Source of the DNA: Begonia masoniana
Taxonomy: Eukaryota > Streptophyta > Magnoliopsida > Cucurbitales > Begoniaceae
Direction: 5' to 3'
Assembly (NCBI GenBank): GCA_022432975.1
Contig: CM039508.1
Location: forward strand, 27,642,788 to 27,706,787
Length of the DNA: 64,000 nucleotides
Positions 20,974-31,974 of this stretch are shown here, piece after piece. The first letter of the stretch is position 1. Every line of letters begins with the position of its first letter. The translations under genes and the position numbers were made by a program. The notes below the pieces were generated by a model. That model worked only from the letters and a program-made list of their open reading frames with translations. It had not been told where the DNA came from and ran no database searches.

Positions 20974-22400
20974 ATTGACTATGATAAAGATTGGATCGTC
21001 GACTCCGGTTGTTCGAATCATATGACCGGTGATGAGAGTAAGTTGCAAGAGATGGTGGAGTATAAAGGGAGTCGTGTGGTGGTAACGGCCAATAACTCCA
21101 GGTTACCAATTTCTCATATTGGTAAAACAACCATTGTGTCTCGTTACACTCCTAACGAGGTACCGCTTCAAGAGGTGTTTCATGTACCCGGCATGAAGAA
21201 AAACCTGCTATCGGTGGCACAGTTGACATCATCTGGCCGTTATGTCTTGTTCGGTCCCCAAGATGTCAAGGTGTACGAAGATGTGAAGATCTCGGGTACA
21301 CCAACGATGGAAGGACAAAAGCTAGAGTCTATCTATGTAATGACAGCAGAGACGGCTTATGTAGATAAGACTCGCAAGAATGAGACGGCAGATCTGTGGC
21401 ACGCAAGGTTAGGGCACGTTGGTTATCACAAGTTGAAAGTGATGATGAAGAAATCGATGCTCAGGGGTCTTCCTCAACTAGAAGTTAGAGAAGACACAGT
21501 GTGTGCGGGTTGTCAATACGGTAAAGCACATTAACTACCGTATGAAGAATCAAAGTTCAAGGCGAAGATGCCACTGGAGTTGGTACACTCTGATGTCTTT
21601 GGGCGAGTCAAACAACCATCTATTAGTGAGATGTGATATATGGTTACATTCATTGATGACTTCTCTAGATATGTTTGGGTTTTCTTCATGAAAGAAAAAT
21701 CTGAGATGATCTTAAAATTCAAGGAGTTCAAAGAAGTCGTGGAAGGAGAAGTTGGAAGGAAAATCCAATGTTTGCGCACGGATAATGGAGGAGAATATAT
21801 GTCAAACGAGTTTTCTCAATACTTACGACAATGTCGAATCCGTCATCAGATGAGTTGTCCAAATACGCCACAACAAAATGGCGTAGCTGAAAGGAAGAAC
21901 CGACATTTGACAGAGATTTATCGGAGTATGCTACATGGAAGGAATGTCCAAGGAAGATTTTGGGTTGAGTGCATAAAGACTGCAGCCTATGTTATCAACC
22001 GACTTCCTCAACCAAGGCTTCGATTTGTTTCACCGTTTGAGAGATTGTGGAATGCAAAACCTACAGTTGGTCACTTCTGAGTTTTTGGCTGTATGTGTTA
22101 TGTTTTTGTGCCAGATCATTTGCATAGCAAATTTGCTAAGAAGGCGATTCGTTGTATCTTCATTGGATATGACAATCAAAGAAAAGGGTGGAAATGTTAT
22201 GATCCAAAGAGTGGTAGAAGCTTTGTATCACGAAATGTGGTGTTTGATGAAGCATCTTCGTGGTGGTCTTCTAACGAAGAGGAATTACCAGATTCTAAAA
22301 TTCTTGAAGATCAATTACAACTAATAGGGGAGCAAGTTGTAAAGGTGCGACAAGATCCAGTAGCACATGAAGAGGTGGAAGATGATGATGATCACACAAC
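20974..22400 (+). pseudogene. pol: Copia protease and integrase, three in-frame stops
   Basis: In the gag frame, the protease active site [11 protein letters not shown] lies at 20992-21024 (Asp-Ser-Gly at 21001-21009), then KNLLSVAQL. The pre-integrase/zinc domain [24 protein letters not shown] runs to 21531. Integrase core: [27 protein letters not shown] and [13 protein letters not shown], the D,D-35-E set. TAA at 21532-21534 sits where relatives have Gln, TGA at 21634-21636 and TGA at 22078-22080 where they have Arg. Each is one C-to-T change. No frameshift is present. Confidence 0.93.
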
Positions 22401-22718
22401 GACTGAGAATCCATGGCAAACTGGTATTTATCAGAGACCAGTTGAAGAAGAAGAAGCAAGTCAAGAAGTAACAAGTCCACAATCACAGCTTAGGAGGTCG
22501 ACAAGAGTTCGGATGCCGAATCCGAGGTATGCCAATGTAGCTGTAGCAAGAGTGGAGAGTCCAAAAGAGCCAGAGACATTTGAAGAAGCTTTTCAAAGAG
22601 CTGAATGGGTCAAAGCTATGAAGGAAGAGATTCTAGCATTGGACCAGAATCAAACATGGGAGCTTGTGCCAAAGCCAAGAGAAGTAAAGCCAATTTCTTG
22701 CAAATGGGTCTATAAAAT
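22401..22718 (+). pseudogene. pol: Copia RT, N-terminal part before the plastid insertion
   Basis: Still in the gag frame: an acidic linker, LRRSTRVRMPNPRY, then FEEAFQRAEWVKAMKEEI, NQTWELVPKPREVK and CKWVYKI, the conserved start of copia RT. It breaks at 22718/22719, where plastid DNA begins. The RT resumes at 23068. Confidence 0.93.
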
Positions 22719-23067
22719 AATCCTTATGAATCGGATAATACTATGCTTTTTCCTATGTTTTTGTTAACTTTATTTATTTTGTTTGTTGGTATCCTAGGAA
22801 TTCCTTTCAATCAATTGAATCAAGAAAGAATAGATTTGGATATATTGGAAAAATTATTAACTCCGTCTATAAATCTTTTACATGAAAGTTCAAATAATTT
22901 AGTAAATTGGTATGAATTTTTGAAAAATGCTACTTTTTCAGTCAGTATAGCTTATTTCGGAATATTTATAGCATTTTTTTTCTATAAGCCCAGTTATTTA
23001 TCTTTATCCAATTTTTACTTTCTTAATTCATTTGTTAAAAGTTTTCTTAACAAAAACAAGAATCAAT
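22719..23067 (+). other. ndhF: Plastid-derived ndhF fragment (NUPT) inserted in copia RT
   Basis: The frame reads [66 protein letters not shown] and [12 protein letters not shown]. This is the C-terminal part of the plastid NAD(P)H-plastoquinone oxidoreductase subunit 5 (NdhF), about 116 codons with no stop. The flanking copia sequence is exactly interrupted: ..TATAAAAT before and TAAGACTCG after, and removing about 349 bp restores continuous RT sequence. AAT at both junctions suggests microhomology or end-joining capture of plastid DNA. The insert length is 1 mod 3, which matches the frame difference between the two halves of pol. Confidence 0.9.
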
Positions 23068-24457
23068 TAAGACTCGTCCAGATGGATCGATCGAGCGATA
23101 CAAGGCTCGGTTGGTAGCTCGTGGCTTCTCTCAGCAGTACGAACTTGACTACGATGAGACGTTTAGTTTAGTGGCAAATATTACAACTGTGCGAGTCCTT
23201 CTAGCTCTTGCAACCAACAATGACTGGAAACTCTGGTAGATGGATGTGAAAAATGCTTTCTTGCATGGAGAGTTGGATCGAGAGATATACATGGTCCAAC
23301 CAAGGAGGTTTGAGAGCAGAACTCGTCCCGATTATGTATGCAAGTTGAGAAAGGAGCTTTATGGATTGAAGCAAGCGCCAAGAGCATGGTACGGCAAGAT
23401 TGCCGAATTTCTGACCGAAAGTGGTTACTTGTTGGGACATGCAGATTCTAGTTTGTTTGTGAAAACTAGAGAAGCAAAACTAGCAGTGGTGTTGATTTAC
23501 GTGGATGATTTGATCATCACAGGAGACGACGAAGAAGAGATTCATCGAACAAAGAAAAATTTGTCTGTTCGCTTCCAGATGAAAGAGCTTGGAGAGCTCA
23601 AACATTTTCTCGAATTAGAAATCGATCAAACAAGTAATGGTTTATTTCTATGTCAAAAGGAATACTCCATAGATTTGTTACAAAAGTTTGGTATGCAAGA
23701 GTGCAAGCCAATTTTAACACCAATGGATGCCAATGCCAAGATGTGTGCACATGAAGGCAAAGATTTGGCGGATACGACGATGTATCGACAACTCGTGGGT
23801 AGTCTAATTTACCTAACTCTGACCCGACCTGACATTTCTTTTGCAGTTGGTGTTGTCAGTCGATACATGCAGAATCCAAAGAAGTCTCACTTAGAAGCAA
23901 TTCGCCGAATTGTGAGGTATATCAAGGGTACATTTGACTATGGTCGTTTTTACAAGAGAGGTAGCGATTGCAAGTTGGTTGGCTACTGCGACGCAGATTA
24001 TGCTGGAGATCATGACACGCGTCGATCAACGACAGGATATGTGTTTAAACTCGGAGGTGGAATAATTTCCTGGTGTAGCAAGCGACAGCCAACAGTGTCA
24101 CTATCAACTACCAAAGCAGAGTATCGAGCAGCAGCCATGGCAGCTCAGGAGAGTACATGGCTAATTCAGTTAATGGAAGATTTGCACCAACCAGTTGATT
24201 ATGCAATACCACTTTATTGCGATAATCAATCAACAATCCGTTTGGCGGAGAATCCGGTATTTCATGCAAGGACTAAGCATGTAGAAGTGCATTATCATTT
24301 CATTAGAGAAAAAGTCTTACAAGAAGAGATAGAGATGCGCCATGTGGAGACAACCAATCAAGTTGCGGATTTATTCACAAAAAGTCTGAATGTCAGAAAA
24401 TTTGAAGAATTCCGAAAGCAACTCAACATGATGGCCGACATTGAGGGGGAGTGTTGA
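23068..24457 (+). pseudogene. pol: Copia RT (catalytic part) and RNase H
   Basis: Resumes with [20 protein letters not shown] and reads through one TAG (23237-23239, at the usual Gln of WQMDVKNAF) into a 405-codon open frame. RT motifs: [22 protein letters not shown] and the catalytic YVDD at 23498-23509. RNase H motifs: [59 protein letters not shown] and VADLFTKSL. The frame ends with TGA five bases inside the 3' LTR. Apart from the TAG and the upstream insertion, this part looks intact. Confidence 0.94.
24441..24451 (+). other. Polypurine tract of the copia element
   Basis: TTGAGGGGGAG lies directly before the 3' LTR and is the expected plus-strand primer site. Confidence 0.9.
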
Positions 24458-24735
24458 TATTCAATGTCATCCACCTATTAAATGAATGACCCACCTATTA
24501 AATGAAAAGAAGACAATGAAGAAGTTCTTCTTTTTAGAACACGGCGTCTCTCTCCTTTTTCATGTTCACATTCCTTAAAATAAGGAATGTGCTCCCTTCA
24601 AGCATCTATAAATAGAGGCTTGATGAGAGAGTTCAATTCATCTCATCTCAAATATCGTAGAGAAATTGAGTGGCTTTTGTAGTATTATTTTTATTCAATA
24701 AAGTGTGTGTAGTATTTTCTTACTTGTGTTCAACA
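24452..24735 (+). repeat. 3' LTR of the copia element
   Basis: Differs from the 5' LTR only at the third base (T for A) and at one C-to-T change (CGGCGTC for CGGCGCC). Followed by the TSD GTAAT. Confidence 0.96.
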
Positions 24736-24740
24736 GTAAT

Positions 24741-25074
24741 GTCATGTCTCATCATTTTGAGTTATGTATGTGCTTAAAAGAAAAGAGAGTATGATTAAGA
24801 ATCTGACGGGGAAATTGTTTTGTTTTGTTTTCTCGATGGAATCTAATTTTGGTGTTCTGAAACTTCTTCCGGTTCCTTCCCATCTTCTCCAGACCCATTT
24901 TGTCGAAACTCTTCTGAAGTTGTACTAGTAACTCTACTTTTGTCCACATTATCTGTTTTTGGGTGACACGAGTCTAGTAACAAATCAGAGCAGACGTTAT
25001 TGATGCGTGTTTTTTGCTTTTCTCGAGAGTTTTTTGCTTGTTTCCCTCCCATACATACCTTCCAATCCCATGTG
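24741..25074 (-). other. Host DNA between two retrotransposons, possible exon remnant
   Basis: The minus strand has a Ser/Glu/Asp-rich open stretch (KTDNVDKSRVTSTTSEEFRQ, then EDGKEPEEVSEHQN) ending in TAG near 24843. Removing the element at 25080-27185 joins it to ..ACTAACAG|ACTTCACATGGG, an acceptor-like junction. I do not recognise the product. It could be non-coding intergenic DNA. Confidence 0.25.
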
Positions 25075-25079
25075 AAGTC

Positions 25080-25453
25080 TGTTGGAATGAGGAAGAGAGA
25101 TTTTAAGAGAAAGGAAGTAGGAGGAGGAGAAATACAACTAGAGAGCAAACTAGATTGTAGAAATGACTTCTTGAAATGACATCATATAATTGGCTTATAT
25201 TATTTTAAAAAACTAGACTCACAACCTATTTATAGGACTATTTGGTACATGTATAAGGCGATACATGAACCATCTATTTAATTCAATACATGAACAAACA
25301 CTTAAATAAAACACCTAAGTACATGGAACAATGTACTTAAACATACTCGAATCACAACTTTCTAGACATCATTTCACAAGTTCATTGACTTAAATTAAGA
25401 GCATAATAAAAACATATATTAAACAATTATCTTATTTAAGCTTATTTTCAACA
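25080..25453 (-). repeat. 3' LTR of the deleted chromovirus
   Basis: 374 bp. On the minus strand it carries CCTATAAATAGG, a TATA-like site, near 25226-25237. Confidence 0.93.
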
Positions 25454-25601
25454 TTCCCCCATAAGCTTAATTCAACATTATCCTTAGTATGCTGAAAGAT
25501 TCATTGACTCCGCCTTCAAGCGAGCCTTTGAAGAGTCCTTCAACTCTCTTCTTGTTTTGATTTACCTTAAGAGAAAGCCCAGCTTCTCCTTCGATCTGAT
25601 C

Positions 25602-26091
25602 TTACGTCACAGATCGCATTGCTTCATTTTTCTGATGCACATCTCCTTGTTGCACCCACATTCTAGCCTGCTTACCTTTGGCTAGATTCACTCTTTTGAA
25701 GTTAACTTTTGGACTGCGCCTCAAATGCAGCCTAGCATGCCCAACCAAGTGTCCATCACACTTAGCTTGTTGTTGAGCGCTATTAGAGAAGCCCTGCTTC
25801 TCCTTTATTGGGCCTTGGCCCAGGCTTTCATGCTTCATGAGAAATGGGGTGAGATAAATCACCCCCTCCATTTGAAATTGCTGACTTTGTCGATACCAAA
25901 GTAAGGTAGTCTTTGACTTGATTCTTAAATTGCCAAAGATTGACTTCTATCTCCCATGTAGCTTTGTCTTCGTGTTCCCATTGCACAAGAAATTCTCTTC
26001 GTTTTTTCTTTTTCTTGATACTACGATGATTGAGAATTTTCACGATCTTCTTTGTGAACTCCACTCGTTTCCCATTTGGTGCTATCTGCAC
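25602..26091 (-). pseudogene. Chromodomain and tail of the deleted chromovirus
   Basis: The minus frame from 26091 reads VEFTKKIVKILNHR, a Lys/Arg run, REFLVQWEHEDKATWEIE and FKNQVKDYL. This is a retrotransposon chromodomain with the usual aromatic and acidic positions. It directs integration to marked chromatin in chromoviruses. It is out of frame with the preceding integrase part (the overlap at 26082-26091 shows a frameshift within an AAAA-rich stretch). Downstream sequence to 25454 has no clear product. Confidence 0.8.
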
Positions 26092-26759
26092 ATTACGCTG
26101 TTTTTTTTTTCAAAAAATGGTTTAAGAAAACTTACATGAATAATAGGATAGATTTTGAGCCGTTCAGGAAGTTGCAATCGGTAAGCCATCGATCCAACCT
26201 TTTTTGTGACGATAAATGGCCCATCATATCTTGGAAATAATTCTCTTGGGAATCCTGGATCCTTATCTTTTCTCCAAAGAAATGGATTGAGCTCAAGGAG
26301 AACTTTATCTCCTTTCTTAAATTCTTTAAACCAGTTAGATTTTGTGCTTCTCACGTGATGTCGTGCTCCTTCCTTTGGAACTACCTCCATTTTTCTCCCA
26401 ACTCCATAATATATTCTTTGCCCTTTAGGTTTCACCGATCTCATTATTTTCCTTGGTACTTTGCACCCTTGGTCACTCTTGACCCTTCTTGAATAGGTTG
26501 CATCCATATCCTTTGGCACCTTGTTGACGCCGACAAGCACCTTGCCTATTCCCATAATAGTACCCGCTACACATTTTTCTATGATAAGATCTTTCTTCCC
26601 TATTGAATCTTGGAGTTGATCCAACTTCCTCCTGATCAACCGGAGTTTCGTGACTATAAGATTGTCCTCGGTCATTGTCGTTGATGCTCCCATGAAGCTT
26701 TCAAGCCTTGAGATTCTTGTAAGAATCGTGTCCATCTGATTTTGTACGAGAGTCTCCAT
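26082..26759 (-). CDS. Gag-integrase C-terminal fusion ORF of the deleted chromovirus
   Basis: A 225-codon frame opens METLVQNQMDTILTRISRLE, a coiled-coil-like gag N-terminus. It passes through unrecognised basic sequence and ends with FKKGDKVLLELNPFLWR, FPRYDGPFIVTKKVGSMAYR and YPIIHVSFLKPF, the GPY/F-type C-terminal domain of Ty3 integrase. The fusion point is probably between residues 110 and 140. An open frame kept through such a deletion is unusual, but could be chance. Confidence 0.72.
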   Translation of the reverse strand: METLVQNQMDTILTRISRLESFMGASTTMTEDNLIVTKLRLIRRKLDQLQDSIGKKDLIIEKCVAGTIMGIGKVLVGVNKVPKDMDATYSRRVKSDQGCKVPRKIMRSVKPKGQRIYYGVGRKMEVVPKEGARHHVRSTKSNWFKEFKKGDKVLLELNPFLWRKDKDPGFPRELFPRYDGPFIVTKKVGSMAYRLQLPERLKIYPIIHVSFLKPFFEKKNSVMCR

Positions 26760-26795
26760 GAGTTAGAAATCCGCCGGTTGTTTTAAAATAACCGT

Positions 26796-26809
26796 ATCTC
26801 TGATACCAA
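26796..26809 (-). other. Primer-binding site of the deleted chromovirus
   Basis: The minus strand reads TTGGTATCAGAGAT, tRNA-Met type, two bases inside the 5' LTR. Confidence 0.85.
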
Positions 26810-26811
26810 TT

Positions 26812-27185
26812 TGTTGGAATGGGGAAGAGGGATTTTAAGAGAAAGGAAGTAGGAGGAGGAGAAATACAACTAGAGAGCAAACTAGATTGTAGAAATGACT
26901 TCTTGAAATGACCTCATATAATTGGCTTATATGATTTTAAAAAACTAGACTCACAACCTATTTATAGGACTATTTGGTACATGTATAACGCGATACATGA
27001 ACCACCTATTTAATTCAATACATGAACAAACACTTAAATAAAACACCTAAGTACATGGAACAATGTACTTAAACATACTCGAATCACAACTTTCTAGACA
27101 TCCTTTCACAAGTTCATTGACTTAAATTAAGAGCATAATAAAAACATACATTAACCAATTATCTTATTTAATCTTATTTTCAACA
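26812..27185 (-). repeat. 5' LTR of the deleted chromovirus
   Basis: 374 bp, partner of 25080-25453, followed on the plus strand by the TSD AAGTC at 27186-27190. Confidence 0.93.
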
Positions 27186-27310
27186 AAGTCTGTTAGTTGT
27201 ATCGATAATATTTCGATTATGAAATTTCGGCTTGAAAAATATGATATTCCAATCACTAGATTAGGATCCATTATGAGTTTCATACGAAAGAAAGTGTTGA
27301 AACTCGGATT

Positions 27311-28693
27311 TTAAGATGAAATATTAATAGAACTTATGCTGTTTGTTGCTACTGTTGTGGCTCCTCCCCTTCTTCTCATGTCCATACAAATATCTTCTAG
27401 CGATGGCCTCAAGTCTTGGTTGTAGAATTGCTTGTACTCCAGTGTATCTCCCGCGCTTTTCATCACCTCCACGACGTAAAACGAAGGGGTAACTTCGTAA
27501 ATATCTACGTCGATGGCCAGCTGCCCTTTTCTTCCTTCCTTCATGTCCTTCAACATCACCTTCCCTTCCCTTTTCATGAACTTAAACCTCTCCGTCTCGG
27601 CTATCTCCTTGAGTTTCGATACGATTGTCGATGGAGGTTCTGTCGTAGTAAACCTCTCCTGTGATCTCTGATTCATGTCGTTTTCGAACAAACCAGACAG
27701 ATCGAATCCGGACGAAAGAGAGATGATATCGAAGGCGTTGAAGCAAAGCGGTCTCATTGGGCTTGTGCTTTTCTTCGCGTTTAGAGAACTGCCAGAAGAT
27801 TCGAGAAAGGTGAGTGGAAGATCATCTGTATTGAGATTTGCTTCTTCTTCTTCCTTTGTTAATTTATATGGTTTAATTTGTTTCAGTCCTTTCTTGAACC
27901 AGGCGTTTTCCGTGAGCTTGGCTACATTTATTCTCGAGCTTGGATTAGGATCGAGAATCTTCGAGAGAAGCTTTCGAGCTTCTGAAGGAAACCATAGCGG
28001 ACATTTGAAATCTCCCCGTCTACTTTTTCGATACATCTCCATCAAATTAGAATCATGGAATGGAAGAAAACCGGCCAATAAGACGAAGAGTATGACCCCA
28101 CACGACCACATATCGGCTTTGGCTCCATCATAGCCTCTCTTATTGATCACTTCTGGCGCTACGTATGCAGGCGTACCGCAAGTCGTGTGGAGAAGACCGT
28201 CTTTCCTCCTTGACTCTATCAACGCACTCAACCCGAAATCCGACACTTTCAGATTCCCATTTTCATCGACAAGAAGATTTTCCGGCTTAAGATCGCGGTG
28301 ATATACGCCTCGGCTATGACAATAATCGACAGCTCGGATCAATTGTTGGAAATAGTTATGTGCAAGACTTTCCTTGAGCTTCCCTTTGGCAACCCTGCTG
28401 AAAAGCTCACCACCCTTCACATATTCCATCACAAAATAAATCTTGGTTTTGCTCGCCATCACCTCGTAGAGTTTTACGACATTCGGGTGCCTTACTAGTC
28501 GCATAACGGAGATTTCGCGCTTAATTTGATCGATCAAACCAATCCTTAAAACCTTTTCCTTGTCGATAATCTTTATCGCAACCCCTAGGCCGGACTTCAA
28601 GTTTCTAGCATAGTAAACCTTTGCAAATGTACCTTGTCCAAGCAATCTTCCGAGCTCATACCTATGCATCAATATACTCCCTTTCTTGTCCAT
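27311..28693 (-). CDS. CIPK: CBL-interacting protein kinase (CIPK/SnRK3), CIPK2/10/20-like
   Basis: An intact, intron-free gene of 460 residues. Kinase domain at about 12-266: glycine loop GQGTFAKV (19-26), catalytic Lys41 (VAIK), HRDLKPEN at 132-139, DFG at 152-154 and APE at 179-181. The activation loop has THR/SER/TYR targets (HTTCGTPAY). The NAF/FISL motif [17 protein letters not shown] is at about 316-332, followed by a phosphatase-interaction region to about 375. CIPKs bind calcium-loaded calcineurin B-like sensors through NAF and phosphorylate ion channels and transporters. The start is the ATG at 28693; the open frame extends upstream only through a GTG, and [15 protein letters not shown] matches family N-termini. 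The intron-free structure and [12 protein letters not shown] fit the CIPK2/10/20 branch; the exact orthologue is uncertain. The deleted chromovirus ends only 125 bp past the stop, so the 3'UTR may be altered. Confidence 0.97.
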   Translation of the reverse strand: MDKKGSILMHRYELGRLLGQGTFAKVYYARNLKSGLGVAIKIIDKEKVLRIGLIDQIKREISVMRLVRHPNVVKLYEVMASKTKIYFVMEYVKGGELFSRVAKGKLKESLAHNYFQQLIRAVDYCHSRGVYHRDLKPENLLVDENGNLKVSDFGLSALIESRRKDGLLHTTCGTPAYVAPEVINKRGYDGAKADMWSCGVILFVLLAGFLPFHDSNLMEMYRKSRRGDFKCPLWFPSEARKLLSKILDPNPSSRINVAKLTENAWFKKGLKQIKPYKLTKEEEEANLNTDDLPLTFLESSGSSLNAKKSTSPMRPLCFNAFDIISLSSGFDLSGLFENDMNQRSQERFTTTEPPSTIVSKLKEIAETERFKFMKREGKVMLKDMKEGRKGQLAIDVDIYEVTPSFYVVEVMKSAGDTLEYKQFYNQDLRPSLEDICMDMRRRGGATTVATNSISSINISS

Positions 28694-31174
28694 TTCAACT
28701 TTTCTTCCTCTGATCACCAACGGAACTAGAAAAATCGACACTTCATTTTTGTCGTTGTCAGCCTGAACCCAGATAACTCAATGAGATTTTCGACGAAGAA
28801 AAGGAAGAAACGAGAACACCAAACCTCCGATCGTGGAGGTGGGAGAACGTCGAACCTGCAGCAAAGATAGTCTCTTGCGGTTGGAAATTTAGCTAATTAC
28901 AGAAACCAGAATCCGACCAAATAGAGATAATGTTCGAATAGTGGAGAGAGGAACACCAGTTTTGTCTCCTTTTTTTAAGGACCCAAACTTTCTTTCTGTG
29001 CTGGTCTAAAAATAGCAGTCTCTTTGTATATTTTTTAGTGCTCTCTTTCATCCTTAAGTCTATGACCCTAAAATTTCTCACACCTGTTCTTTTTCCTCTA
29101 GCCCTCTTACTTCTCTAGTTATCATAGTTTAAGATTTATTTTAATTTGGTTTCAACACTCGTGGTTTTAATTTTATCTCTAATCAATTTTTATCAATAAA
29201 TATAATCACATAGGCTGTGTGATAAGGGTTAGTAGAACTAGACCGAGCAGGTGGAGCCGAACCAAATTGTGAAGTTCGATTTAGGGAAGTTTAGTTCATG
29301 TACTTGTCTAAACCGAGATCGGTTTGCAATAAAGAAGAACAGTCATCTACAATTCATTTCTCAATTTTGGATGAAAGACAATTGAAATAAAAAGTGGAGT
29401 CAATATTTAGCTCAAATTACAGAGAATGACCAAACCCAAATTTAACCTGCAATTCAATTCAAACTCGACCATAAATTTACAAATTTAATAAAATTAATTT
29501 TATTTTTATTTTTTTACTCAACAAAATTAAGCTATAACCAAATCAAATTTCACAATTTGGCTGCTTTTATTATCTAGTTTAGTTCAGTCTTTTTTTTCCC
29601 TGAAGTTGTGGGTGGCTGGTTCAATTTTAAAATCGAACTATGCTCACCCCTATCACTTGATCTTATTTTTATCAGTCAACTTATTCGTGTCTACAAAAAT
29701 CTCATTTGTGTTAAATAAAATTTTGATTTATTGATTTAACCTTTATCAAAGGTTAACCATTATAAATAGTTGATATGACGACTCTATGAAATAAAATTTA
29801 TGTTATCATTTTAAATCAAGTTTGATACTTATTATCGAGTTTTTAATAATTTTACTGTATTTTAAGTTAAGAGGCATATAAATAATCAAATAGATAAAAT
29901 AAGGATAAATAATAACAAATTATGCAAGTCAAGGTGCGACCAAAAAAATCCAAGCCACACATAAATTAAAGGAAGTTCAGCGATAGACAATATCATCCAT
30001 GTCTCGGCCCAACGAAAACTTAGTGCATCGCCACACTCAGGAGAGCCAAGTCACGACTTAATAAGAAAATTGAAACACGAGTCACTGCTTGAGAGAGTGA
30101 ACCAGCGTAGCCAACCTGACATTCATTTTATGAAAATACAAGATCTCACATGGTTGATATTTTATAGAATTTTGGAAATCCTAACGGAGACTATAAATAC
30201 AAAATTATCAGACAAAAAAAGACACTTTTGTACAGCCTTTGAAGCACATTTGGAGTTTGTTTGGAGCGAATTTTTGACACTATATGAGAAAACTGACAGA
30301 CACGTACGGTCATTACGGTGACATTTGGAGATGGATATTAGCATTTACTTCTTTGTTTTCATTGATTTTATTAGTTTGACATGTTTTTATATTTTGGTTT
30401 TATTTCAATTATGGTGACATCAGTTCAGCCCGATACCGCCCAGACCACAATTTGTGAATTTTTGAAGTGGGAAGGCGAGTAATTGCACATCCAAACCTTA
30501 CAATCTAGTTAGAATGCCACACTCACTCAAACTCACTCAATGTTTGAAAGTAGGAACTATCTCATTCACATGCAAATCGTGCATTCTATGCTTATGTACT
30601 TATAAAGGCTAAATATGTTTCAAACTAAACCCAAAACTCTACAGTAGACAATTTTTGAGTTCACAATAATATAAAATCATACACCCACAATATTATTACA
30701 CGAGTATGTTTACATATAAGACTCTGTCATAAATATATACGGACTTGGTTTCCATGCTATCATACAAACTATATCAAAGAGTATATAAAATACACTATAC
30801 TCCTATGATGTGCTTAGCTCAACCTTCAAAATATCTGGCTTTTACCTTTATTGTCTGAGCTATTGTCTCCAAAATCTAAAAATATGGATAAGCCACGTAA
30901 TGAGGTTTTATAAAGCCTAATAAGTTTAAGCTTAATCTAACTATTTACACACACACACATATATGTTTGGTTATTATGTAGATTCTCATCTTTCTTAATA
31001 TTTTTGTTTCCCATATGATAACTATACGAAAATTAAAGTTATTGTCATCGTTATAAGCAAAGTTTGATACTTACTCTCGAGTTTTTTGTAATGTTAATCT
31101 ATTTTAAGTTATAGTACAGATAAATAATCAAACAAGTTAAATAAATAATAAATGATGAATTTTGGAACCAAAGC
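28694..31174. other. CIPK leader/promoter and gene-poor AT-rich DNA
   Basis: The first 200-250 bp (to about 28940) is the likely 5' leader of the CIPK gene. A poly-purine-rich stretch GAAGAAAAGGAAGAAACGAGAA lies on the plus strand at 28795-28816. Beyond that I see no gene, RNA or clear element end on either strand. The text at 29940-30340 and after 36085 may be one older repeat split by the solo LTR. Confidence 0.55.
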
Positions 31175-31974
31175 TGTAACGCCCCCGAACCCACCCTAGC
31201 TCGGTGCGCTATTTGGCTCACTTTAATCTCAATAATTTAAAAAAAAAAAAAAAGGACCCAGCGGAATTTAAAACTAAATTTCCCGAAACTCTCTTATGTT
31301 ATACCTAGCTGCCTAGACTCACTAATTTCCTTTAATCCTAATCTTTAAGCACTACGGCGTCCTTCCCGAAAATTTCGGCAAAGTAACACCTGAAAATGGC
31401 GCCTCCGAAATGCTAGGTACCTGCAACTAAATACATTCCCAACAAATCCAGAATATTCCTAACCATCTAACCAATCTACGAAATCTCCAAATAGCAGTAA
31501 ATAGGGAAACTAAAATCCTAACATCCCTAAATGAAGAAAGTCCACAATATAGGGCAACACATCACCCTTAACTATGACTATATACAACAAATACAATTAG
31601 TTACGCATTCCCATCATTTCTACAAACAGACATCTAAAATAGACTATCAAAATATAAAGCCCCACATCCTCCGAAGACCATGGTCGAGGCGCCCCAACAA
31701 CTGCCTGCACCGGCATGCCCCATGCGTCTCCGACTGCTCCCAAGTCCTGGCTCACTCGCTTAGCTCACCTGTAACCGCGTCGTTACCTACACCACAGAAC
31801 ACACACACACACACGTAAGCTTACGCTTAGCAAATAGGGAATAACAAATATAAACATACACAATACACAACCCACACAACCCCAACACATGCTGTTTCTA
31901 CTCGCTCAGTTGCTCTTGTTTCGTTTTTATTTTGTTACTTATTCCCACAATTCATCGCAAGTGCCAAACCACCA

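Larger units (their letters stand above)
19543..24735 (+). mobile_element. Near-complete Ty1/copia retrotransposon with 284-bp LTRs
   Basis: Two 284-bp LTRs (19543-19826, 24452-24735) with TG..CA ends are flanked by the TSD GTAAT (19538-19542, 24736-24740). A primer-binding site follows the 5' LTR and a TTGAGGGGGAG polypurine tract precedes the 3' LTR. Between them lies one gag-protease-integrase-RT-RNase H polyprotein in the canonical copia order (integrase before RT). The LTRs differ at only two positions by eye, so the insertion is young. The polyprotein is nevertheless dead: five in-frame stops and a 349-bp plastid insertion. Confidence 0.96.
25080..27185 (-). mobile_element. Internally deleted Ty3 chromovirus derivative, minus strand
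   Basis: LTRs of 374 bp each (25080-25453, 26812-27185), TGTTGGAATG to TTTTCAACA, are flanked by the TSD AAGTC (25075-25079, 27186-27190). They differ at about 10 positions (2.7 %). The minus-strand primer-binding site TTGGTATCAGAGA abuts the right LTR. Only about 1.36 kb of internal sequence is left, fusing a gag N-terminus to an integrase C-terminus and chromodomain, with protease, RT, RNase H and most of integrase missing. It must depend on enzymes supplied by other elements. Confidence 0.93.

Noticed and set aside
28694..28741. Upstream extension of the CIPK protein by 16 residues
   Set aside because: The extension would start at GTG, not ATG; the ATG at 28693 gives the N-terminus typical of the family.
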